From positions 1 to 11,014 of the forward strand of contig UQQO01000070.1 of NCBI GenBank assembly GCA_900543175.1: DNA of 11,014 bases. The letters are read 5' to 3'. Both the position numbers and the translations under genes were made by a program. Positions within the stretch are counted from its first letter, which is position 1, and each line of letters opens with the position of its first letter. Shown here piece by piece: positions 6,117 through 11,014 of the stretch. The notes beneath the pieces were generated by a model, which was given only the letters and a program-made list of their open reading frames with translations, ran no database searches and was not told the origin of the DNA. The stretch is from an uncultured Fusobacterium sp. (GTDB lineage Bacteria; Fusobacteriota; Fusobacteriia; Fusobacteriales; Fusobacteriaceae).

Positions 6117-7055
6117 ATGGGAAAAATGAGAAAACTTTTAGTAGGAGCTTTATTAGTAGCAGCAGGAACTGTGGCTATGGCTCACTCAGATGGAGGATAT
6201 GTGGACAACGATTTCTTTAAAGGAATGAAAAAAGGGGACAAAGCAGCAGTATTAATGGTACACTTTGGTACTACTTATGATGATGCTAGAGCATTAAGCA
6301 TTGATGCAATTAACAACAAAGCTAAAAAAGAATTTAAAGGTGTAGATGTAAAAGAAGCATTTACTTCAAGAATTGTAATGAGAAGATTAAAAGAGAGAGG
6401 AATTGAAAAATTAAATCCATCAGAAGTTATCAACCAATTAAAAGCAGATGGATATACTCACCTTCTAGTTCAAGGAACTCATATTATGAATGGAGTAGAA
6501 TCTACAAACCTTGCTGAAGAATTAAAAAATTATGAAAAAGATTTCAAAGATATCAGAATAGGAAATCCTTTATTAACAGATCATGAAGATTATGAAGCTG
6601 TGGCAAAAGCTTTATCAGATAGAATTGGACCATTAAAAGAGGGACAAGGAGTTGTTCTTGTAGGACATGGAACTCACCACTTTGGTGGATCAGCTTATGC
6701 TATGATGGACTATGTTCTTACTGATGCAGGATTAAACACTTATGCAGTAGGTACAGTAGAAGGATACCCAGCATTTGACAATGTAGTTAAAAAATTAAAA
6801 GCTAATGGAGTAAAAGATGTAATTCTAGTTCCATTTATGTTTGTTGCTGGAGATCATGCAAATAATGATATAGCTGAAGATTGGAACAAAGACCTTCAAA
6901 AAGAAGGATTTACAGTATCTAAAGTTATATTAGAAGGATTAGGACAAAATCCTGCAATCCAAAATCTTTATATAAAACATGCAGAATTTGCATCTCATCA
7001 CAAACCTGAAGATATGCAAGCTAAAAAAGTTCAATATTCTAATGAAAAAGATTAA
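6117..7055 (+). CDS. cbiK: Exported cobalt chelatase, CbiK family
   Basis: CbiK inserts Co2+ into sirohydrochlorin in the oxygen-independent B12 pathway. The 312-residue protein begins with a clear signal peptide (MRKLLVGALLVAAGTVAMA, cleavage near residue 22), so it should work in the periplasm. The fold is the two-lobed class II chelatase. The N-terminal strand is AAVLMVHFGTTYDDAR (43-58). Likely metal ligands are H184 in VGHGTHHFGG, E215 in VEGYP and H247 in FVAGDHANND; their spacing is close to that of known CbiK enzymes. A C-terminal tail of about 25 residues has extra histidines (H288, H294, H295). AAGGAGGAG lies six bases before the ATG; Met4 is a possible alternative start. It is controlled by a cobalamin riboswitch with a terminator and followed by its own terminator. 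Exported CbiK forms are known from Desulfovibrio. A role in heme or other tetrapyrrole handling cannot be excluded. Confidence 0.92.
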   Translation: MGKMRKLLVGALLVAAGTVAMAHSDGGYVDNDFFKGMKKGDKAAVLMVHFGTTYDDARALSIDAINNKAKKEFKGVDVKEAFTSRIVMRRLKERGIEKLNPSEVINQLKADGYTHLLVQGTHIMNGVESTNLAEELKNYEKDFKDIRIGNPLLTDHEDYEAVAKALSDRIGPLKEGQGVVLVGHGTHHFGGSAYAMMDYVLTDAGLNTYAVGTVEGYPAFDNVVKKLKANGVKDVILVPFMFVAGDHANNDIAEDWNKDLQKEGFTVSKVILEGLGQNPAIQNLYIKHAEFASHHKPEDMQAKKVQYSNEKD

Positions 7056-7146
7056 TCAAAAAATTGGTTTATAGTTTGATAAAAAATTCTTTAAAAAATC
7101 TAAAAAATATTTAAATTTTCAAAAAAATCTCTGTGTATTAAAATAA

Positions 7147-7191
7147 AGGAGAGAGAACTCATACCAGACCCATGAGTTCTCTCTTTTATTT
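7147..7191 (+). terminator. Strong intrinsic terminator after cbiK
   Basis: A 13-bp perfect stem pairs AGAGAGAACTCAT (7150-7162) with ATGAGTTCTCTCT (7172-7184) around a nine-base loop. It is followed by TTTATTTT. It separates cbiK from the adenosyltransferase gene. The preceding 7056-7146 is AT-rich spacer in which I see no gene. Confidence 0.93.
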
Positions 7192-7233
7192 TGTCAAACA
7201 TTATAGTATACTAAATTATAAGGGAGTGTGGTA

Positions 7234-7755
7234 ATGATGAAAGGGTATGTTCAAGTTTATACAGGAAATGGAAAGGGAAAAACAACAGCAGCTTTAGGAC
7301 TTGCAGTTAGAGCTTTAGGAAATGGGTTTAGTGTCTATATTGGACAATTTATGAAGGGACAAGAGTACCATGAAATTAAAACCTTTGAAAAATTAGATAA
7401 TATAGATGTAGAGATGTATGGAACAGACACTTGTCTTATCTCTAGAGAGCATGTGCAACAATGTGATATAGATCATGCAAAGGCAGGAGTAGAAAGGGTA
7501 AAAGAGATTTTTAAAAGTAAAAAATATCAAGTTGTAATTTTAGATGAGATATGTGTAGCTAACTTTTTTGGATTGGTAAGTGAAGAGGAGATTTTAGATC
7601 TGATGGAAAATAAGCCTGAAGATGTGGAGTTAGTTTTAACAGGAAGATATGCTCCAAAAAGTGTAATAGATAAAGCTGATTTAGTAACAGAGATGAAGGA
7701 GATAAAACATTATTATAGTAAGGGGGTTATGTCTAGAGATGGAATTGAAAGATAG
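7234..7755 (+). CDS. cobO: Corrinoid adenosyltransferase (CobO/BtuR/CobA type)
   Basis: This enzyme transfers the adenosyl group of ATP to cob(I)alamin or cob(I)yrinate diamide, making the coenzyme form. Numbered from the chosen start (173 residues), it has the P-loop GNGKGKTT (11-18) near the N-terminus. A Walker B-like VVILDEICVA is at 100-109. LVLTGRYAP (133-141) is followed by ADLVTEMKEIKH (148-159) and the C-terminal GVMSRDGIER. All of these are typical of the family and the length is normal. AGGGAG at 7221-7226 is seven bases before the ATG at 7234; the GTG at 7228 is too close to that site. It overlaps the next gene by 17 bases. No riboswitch precedes it and no convincing promoter is visible. 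TATACT at 7207-7212 is a possible -10 without a good -35. Confidence 0.95.
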   Translation: MMKGYVQVYTGNGKGKTTAALGLAVRALGNGFSVYIGQFMKGQEYHEIKTFEKLDNIDVEMYGTDTCLISREHVQQCDIDHAKAGVERVKEIFKSKKYQVVILDEICVANFFGLVSEEEILDLMENKPEDVELVLTGRYAPKSVIDKADLVTEMKEIKHYYSKGVMSRDGIER

Positions 7756-8527
7756 AGAGAGTTTAAAATATATAATGAATAGAAAATCTGTACGTGTTTA
7801 TGAAGATAGGGAAGTATCTGAAGAGATAAAAGAAAAACTATATTCAGCAATATTTCAAGCTCCAACAGCAGGAAATATGATGATGTACTCAATAATTGAG
7901 ATTGAAGATCAAAAGTTGAAAGACAGATTGATAAAAACTTGTGATAATCAAGCTATGATAGGAAAAGCTCCACTTGTGCTACTTTTCTTAGCGGATTTTC
8001 AACGTTGGATGGATTATGTTAAATTTTCAGGAGCAGAGGAATTTAATAGAGAACATAATTTAGAAGAGTATATTCCAGGTGAAGGGGATATGATGTTGGC
8101 TATAAATGATGCTCTTATAGCAGCTCAAACAGGAGTTTTAGCAGCAGAGGAATTGGGATTAGGAAGTTGTTATATTGGAGATATAATGGAGAATTTTGAA
8201 ATTCATAGAGAGATGTTTAATCTTCCTAAATATGCAATTCCAATAACAATGTTATGTATAGGATATCCAACTGAACAACAAAAAAATAGAAAAATGGTAA
8301 GAAGATACTTTACTAAAGATATGGTTGTTCATAAAAACTCATATAGAAAAGTTACAGATGAAGAGTTTGAAAATATGGATAGAGAGATAGCTGAAAAAGA
8401 TAAAACAGTTTTTCTACCTGGATGCCACAATGAAGGGTTACATATGTATAAAAGAAAGATTATTTCAGATTTTATGAAAGAGATGAATCGTTCTGTAAAA
8501 GAGATGATTAACTCTTGGAGTAGATAA
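7739..8527 (+). CDS. Nitroreductase-family flavoprotein, candidate corrinoid reductase
   Basis: This 262-residue protein has the FMN-binding nitroreductase fold. NRKSVRVYEDREVS (14-27) carries the phosphate-binding arginine/serine motif. QAPTAGNMMMY (40-50) matches the flavin-contacting loop. AINDALIAAQTGVLAAEELGLGSCYIGDI (121-149) is the conserved central helix and glycine-rich segment. ITMLCIGYP (169-177) is the last core strand. A helical C-terminal extension (about 200-262) resembles the longer NfsA-like members. The start overlaps cobO by 17 bases, with a GGGGG run (7722-7726) 12 bases upstream. This tight coupling suggests it supplies electrons for reducing Co(II) to Co(I) before adenosylation; that is inference. 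BluB, a relative that makes dimethylbenzimidazole, needs oxygen and seems unlikely here. Confidence 0.85.
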   Translation: MELKDRESLKYIMNRKSVRVYEDREVSEEIKEKLYSAIFQAPTAGNMMMYSIIEIEDQKLKDRLIKTCDNQAMIGKAPLVLLFLADFQRWMDYVKFSGAEEFNREHNLEEYIPGEGDMMLAINDALIAAQTGVLAAEELGLGSCYIGDIMENFEIHREMFNLPKYAIPITMLCIGYPTEQQKNRKMVRRYFTKDMVVHKNSYRKVTDEEFENMDREIAEKDKTVFLPGCHNEGLHMYKRKIISDFMKEMNRSVKEMINSWSR

Positions 8528-8549
8528 AAATTATATTTTTAATAAAGCA

Positions 8550-8579
8550 AAAAGGCTGTGGGGTTTCCACAGCTCTTTT
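8550..8579. terminator. Bidirectional terminator between convergent genes
   Basis: GCTGTGG (8555-8561) pairs with CCACAGC (8567-8573) around a five-base loop. A-rich and T-rich flanks extend the stem past one bulged T. The plus strand ends in CTTTTATTTT and the minus strand in CCTTTTTG, so it can stop transcription from the flavoprotein gene and from the DUF2284 gene. Confidence 0.88.
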
Positions 8580-8582
8580 ATT

Positions 8583-9170
8583 TTACAGGTTAATATTCTC
8601 TTTTAAATCTGATATCTCTTCATTTTTCATAATTCCTGCTATAAGAGAAAAATAATCAGGTAATCTTGTTTCAGTTGCCCATTTTAGTTCAAAATTAAGC
8701 AATTTACTAGAGATACCACCAACATCAAATCCAAGTGATTCTAAAGAGTATCTCATCAAATCAGGATGTAAACATTTTAAATTACTTTCTTTAGAACAAA
8801 CTTCACAAAGCTTACAACCACCAGCAGAAAGAGAGGTTGAATTAGGGTATAGTTTTTCTAAATTTAACATCTCATTCATTATCTTATTTTTCATAAAATG
8901 TAAAGTATCATTAGTATAATTTGAAATTTTTTCTTTAGTATTAATAGAAGAAAGTGTATCCTCATCAAAAACTATTTTTACTCCAACAATATAGATATAT
9001 TTGTATCTATCTATATACTCTTCTATTGAAAAATCGTATGGTGGGCACGACCAAAGTTTACCATAGTTTCTGCATTGTTTACAAAATCCTTCAAACTTTT
9101 CTATATTCCAAAAATTGTTTTTTAACTCTTCTATTGTTGATGGTTTTATATATATTTCAGTATGATACAA
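8583..9170 (-). CDS. DUF2284-type cysteine-rich predicted metal-binding protein
   Basis: The protein has 195 residues, no signal peptide and two cysteine clusters. One is C30-x2-C33-x8-C42 followed by PP. The other is C119-x2-C122-x2-C125-x7-C133 followed by HP. With the trailing LMRYSLESLGFDV this matches the DUF2284 family, predicted to bind a metal or iron-sulfur cluster. Its biochemical role is unknown to me. The start codon is TTG at 9170. AAGGAGG (9178-9184) stands seven bases upstream and no ATG is nearby in frame. That ribosome binding site overlaps the stop codon of the upstream outer-membrane protein gene, so the two are probably co-transcribed and coupled. It ends at a terminator shared with the convergent flavoprotein gene. 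Confidence 0.82.
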   Translation of the reverse strand: MYHTEIYIKPSTIEELKNNFWNIEKFEGFCKQCRNYGKLWSCPPYDFSIEEYIDRYKYIYIVGVKIVFDEDTLSSINTKEKISNYTNDTLHFMKNKIMNEMLNLEKLYPNSTSLSAGGCKLCEVCSKESNLKCLHPDLMRYSLESLGFDVGGISSKLLNFELKWATETRLPDYFSLIAGIMKNEEISDLKENINL

Positions 9171-9182
9171 TTTTTGCCCTCC

Positions 9183-9686
9183 TTAAAATAGTTTATAACC
9201 AAAGATTAAAGAAAGTTGTTTCAATTTGTCTGAACCTCTGTTATCACTATCAACTTTAGTTTGTGAGTATAGAAGTTCTACTTGGAATGGATCAGTTTCA
9301 ATACCAAAACCACCAGCAATATATGCTTTTCCATCAGGGGAAGAACCATTTACATCTTCATCAGTTCTTAAAACAGATCCCCCTTTTAAAACTATATATG
9401 GTTCAAAAAATATAGGAAGAAGATTTAATCTAGCAAGTAAGTATACAGGAACAGTTGAAATTTCAGAATCACCAACTTTACCATTATAAGCTATACCAGC
9501 ACCAAAATCTCCAACTATAAATCCTTGAGTTAATTCGAAACCAAAAGTAGGAGCATAATCTTCAAAAGTTCCACTTTCATGGTTATAAGAGTTTGTTAAT
9601 GTAGTTGCACCAAGTCTTAAATGTCCCTCAAGAGCTAAAGCATTTACAGAAAAAGCAAGAAAAATAATACATAATAATTTTTTCAT
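9183..9686 (-). CDS. Small outer-membrane beta-barrel protein
   Basis: The protein has 167 residues. The signal peptide MKKLLCIIFLAFSVNALA is cleaved near residue 18, before LEGH. The mature part consists of alternating short strands separated by polar, Asp/Gly/Ser-rich loops: GHLRLGATTL, APTFGFELTQGFIVG, FGAGIAYNG, STVPVYLLARLNLL, FEPYIVLKGGSVL, GKAYIAGGFGIETD, FQVELLYSQTKV and LKQLSLIFGYKLF. That is about eight strands. The last residue is phenylalanine, the usual C-terminal signal for outer-membrane assembly. Its size suits an eight-stranded barrel. The substrate or partner is unknown. GGAGG lies six bases before the ATG. The cysteine within the signal peptide is too early to be a convincing lipobox. 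Confidence 0.85.
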   Translation of the reverse strand: MKKLLCIIFLAFSVNALALEGHLRLGATTLTNSYNHESGTFEDYAPTFGFELTQGFIVGDFGAGIAYNGKVGDSEISTVPVYLLARLNLLPIFFEPYIVLKGGSVLRTDEDVNGSSPDGKAYIAGGFGIETDPFQVELLYSQTKVDSDNRGSDKLKQLSLIFGYKLF

Positions 9687-9720
9687 AGTAATCCTCCCAA
9701 AAGTTAATTAGTATAATAAA

Positions 9721-9726
9721 ATTATA
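9721..9726 (-). promoter_or_regulatory. Possible -10 for the beta-barrel gene
   Basis: The minus strand reads TATAAT here, 35 bases upstream of the start codon. No good -35 stands 16-18 bases further up; the region is mostly T-rich. It is given as a weak candidate only. Confidence 0.35.
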
Positions 9727-9771
9727 ACTCAAAATAAAAAAAATAGGAAGTTAAAAAATAAAAAAGGATAT

Positions 9772-9800
9772 TTGACAAAGTATAAATATAAGTGTATATT
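9772..9800 (+). promoter_or_regulatory. Promoter for the TPP riboswitch and thiB
   Basis: There is a -35 TTGACA (9772-9777) and a -10 TATATT (9795-9800) with a 17-base spacer. Transcription would start near 9807, just before P1 of the TPP aptamer. Confidence 0.88.
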
Positions 9801-9814
9801 AAAATTAGATAAAT

Positions 9815-9894
9815 ATTTTACGGGAGCTGAAAAGCTGAGAGGAAATTTATTTCGACCGTCAGACCTGATTGGATAATGCCAGCATAGGAAAAAT
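9815..9894 (+). promoter_or_regulatory. TPP (thiamine pyrophosphate) riboswitch
   Basis: The hallmark blocks are present: ACGGGAGC near the 5' end, GCTGAGAGG (9834-9842), GACCGT, and ACCTGATTGGATAATGCC followed by AGCATAGGAA. ATTTT (9815-9819) and AAAAT can close P1. It senses thiamine pyrophosphate and represses the downstream thiamine-uptake genes. Confidence 0.96.
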
Positions 9895-9900
9895 CTTCTT

Positions 9901-9925
9901 GAGTTGTCTTTCGGCAGCTTTTTTT
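9901..9925 (+). terminator. TPP-controlled terminator before thiB
   Basis: AGTTGTC (9902-9908) pairs with GGCAGCT (9913-9919), including two G-U pairs, around the loop TTTC. It is followed by a run of T to 9925. AAAAGCTG (9830-9837) in the aptamer is an exact complement of CAGCTTTT (9915-9922). Unliganded RNA could use it to break the terminator. Confidence 0.83.
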
Positions 9926-9950
9926 ATTGCTTTCAAATGGAGGAAGGTAA

Positions 9951-10925
9951 ATGAAAAAAATTATATTGTCATTGATGTTTGTTATTTCAGCAGTTATTTT
10001 TGGTGAAGAGATTGTAGTTTATGGACCAAGCTCTTCTAAATGGATAGGAAAATCTTTTGCACCAGTATTTAAAGAAAAAACAGGAGTAGATATTAAATAT
10101 GTTTCAATTGATGGATTAGTGTCAAGATTGAAATTAGAAGGGAAAAATCCAAAGGCAGATATAGTAGTTGGATTTACATCTTTAAACACAGAAATTGCTA
10201 AAAGAGAGAATTTAATAGTTCCTTATATTCCTAAAAATATAAAAAATATCTATTCAGAAAAACTTGTAATGGATAAAGAGGGATATGTAACACCATTTGA
10301 CTATGGAATGTTAGCAATAAACTATGATACTACAAAAATTGAAAATGTACCTAAAACTTTAGCTGATTTAGGAAAGATAAATAAAAAACTTTTAGTTGAA
10401 AATCCATCGACTTCAGCAACTGGAGAAGAGGCATTACTATGGAGTATCGCTCTTTATGGAGAAAAATGGAAAGAGTTTTGGAAAACTCTAAAACCAGCTA
10501 TATATAATGTAGAGCCTGGATGGAGTGAAGCTTTTGCTAAATTAACTACTGGGGAAGCTCCTATGATGATAGGTTATGCTACAAGTAATCTTTTCTTTGT
10601 TGCTGATGAAGAACAAAAGAAATTTGATAGCTTCTTATTAGATGATGGAACTTTTATGTATTTAGAAGGAGTTTCACTTGTTAATAAGAAAGAGATAAAA
10701 GATGGAGCAAAATTATTTATGGAATATGTATTAAGTGATGAGTTTCAAGATTTAGTACCAACTAAAAACTATATGTTCCCAGTTACAAAGGGAGAAATGC
10801 CAGAGGGATTTGAAGTAGTTCCTACTACTGATAAAACTGTAAAACTATCTAAAGAGCAAGTTGAAGATCTTGTAAATAATCTAGATAAATATAAAAAAGA
10901 ACTTGTGGATATTTTGAAAAAATAA
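9951..10925 (+). CDS. thiB: Thiamine ABC transporter periplasmic binding protein
   Basis: ThiB (TbpA) captures thiamine or its phosphates in the periplasm for the ThiPQ importer. The 324-residue protein has a signal peptide (residues 1-18, cleavage near VIFG before EE) without a lipobox. Next comes EIVVYGPSSSKWIGKSFAPVFKEKTG, the type of opening seen in this solute-binding family. Other family segments are KADIVVGF (69-76), VTPFDYGMLAINYD (113-126), VENPSTSATGEEALLWSIALYG (149-170) and PGWSEAFAKLTTGEAPMMIGYATS (194-217). GGAGG is seven bases before the ATG. The TPP riboswitch and terminator upstream support thiamine rather than iron or other substrates. It is followed by another ribosome binding site and start codon, presumably thiP. 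Confidence 0.94.
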   Translation: MKKIILSLMFVISAVIFGEEIVVYGPSSSKWIGKSFAPVFKEKTGVDIKYVSIDGLVSRLKLEGKNPKADIVVGFTSLNTEIAKRENLIVPYIPKNIKNIYSEKLVMDKEGYVTPFDYGMLAINYDTTKIENVPKTLADLGKINKKLLVENPSTSATGEEALLWSIALYGEKWKEFWKTLKPAIYNVEPGWSEAFAKLTTGEAPMMIGYATSNLFFVADEEQKKFDSFLLDDGTFMYLEGVSLVNKKEIKDGAKLFMEYVLSDEFQDLVPTKNYMFPVTKGEMPEGFEVVPTTDKTVKLSKEQVEDLVNNLDKYKKELVDILKK

Positions 10926-11004
10926 TTGAATTTTTATCTTGAATTTTTTTATAAAATATGATAACATAATCAGGATATAGAAAGATGTTAGGAGGTAAGA
11001 ATTA

Positions 11005-11014
11005 ATGAAGATAT
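11005..11014 (+). CDS. First codons of the next gene, probably thiamine permease
   Basis: An ATG at 11005 has AGGAGG (10990-10995) nine bases upstream, and the reading continues as Met-Lys-Ile to the window edge. No terminator with a real stem separates it from thiB. In thiB operons the next gene is usually thiP, the permease, but three codons cannot confirm this. A weak promoter-like pair (TTGAAT at 10939-10944, TAACAT at 10962-10967) lies in the spacer. Confidence 0.5.

Noticed and set aside
7191..7217. Promoter for cobO (TTGTCA with TATACT or TAAATT)
   Set aside because: Spacers are 10 and 15 bases and the -35 overlaps the terminator T tract, so the match is not convincing.
7739..8527. 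BluB (dimethylbenzimidazole synthase)
   Set aside because: It belongs to the same superfamily and a B12 context, but BluB needs oxygen and the long C-terminal extension fits NfsA-like nitroreductases better.
8954..9489. Two plus-strand open frames opposite the DUF2284 and beta-barrel genes
   Set aside because: They are antisense shadows; the minus-strand genes have signal peptide, cysteine motifs and good ribosome binding sites.
10920..10950. Terminator after thiB
   Set aside because: There are T-rich direct repeats but only A-T pairs and no stable stem; a ribosome binding site and start codon follow closely, so read-through is expected.
1..11014. CRISPR arrays, insertion sequences, tRNA or rRNA genes
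   Set aside because: No regularly spaced repeats, transposase motifs, terminal inverted repeats or tRNA-like cloverleafs were seen on either strand.

Overview
The window is AT-rich and reads as a Gram-negative, probably anaerobic bacterium of the Fusobacterium type. It has a TonB/ExbB/ExbD energy-transducing system and an outer-membrane beta-barrel protein, so there is an outer membrane. Codon use, strong AGGAGG-type ribosome binding sites and short intergenic spacers are Clostridium-like. The genus is inferred from this mixture and was not tested by a search.

The dominant theme is cobalamin (B12). Four cobalamin riboswitches lie within the first 6 kb. Three are on the minus strand (56-207, 2623-2765, 5552-5704) and one is on the plus strand (5847-5993). 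Reading leftwards from 5760, a consensus promoter drives a riboswitch with an intrinsic terminator. It is followed by btuF-btuC-btuD, a corrinoid ABC importer. A second, internal riboswitch begins at the btuD stop codon and precedes exbB-exbD-tonB, which energises outer-membrane uptake. A 103-residue protein of unknown function and a terminator come next. A further promoter plus riboswitch then leads to a gene off the left edge. Reading rightwards from 5796, a divergent promoter and riboswitch control cbiK, a cobalt chelatase with a clear signal peptide. After a strong terminator comes a two-gene unit: a corrinoid adenosyltransferase overlapping a nitroreductase-family flavoprotein. Together these give a path from energised uptake across both membranes, through cobalt handling in the periplasm, to adenosylation in the cytoplasm.

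Right of 8.5 kb the content changes. A convergent minus-strand pair encodes a small outer-membrane beta-barrel protein and a cysteine-rich DUF2284-type protein with a TTG start. Divergent from these, a consensus promoter and a TPP (thiamine pyrophosphate) riboswitch with a terminator control thiB, the periplasmic thiamine-binding protein. The first codons of the next gene, probably the thiamine permease, are at the right edge.

The points most worth a second look are: the exported cobalt chelatase under B12 control; the internal riboswitch with a 7-bp kissing-loop complementarity; the different switching designs of the riboswitches; the unusual L5 of the leftmost riboswitch; the overlap of the adenosyltransferase with a flavoprotein that could be its reductase; and the unknown 103-residue protein inside the B12 locus.
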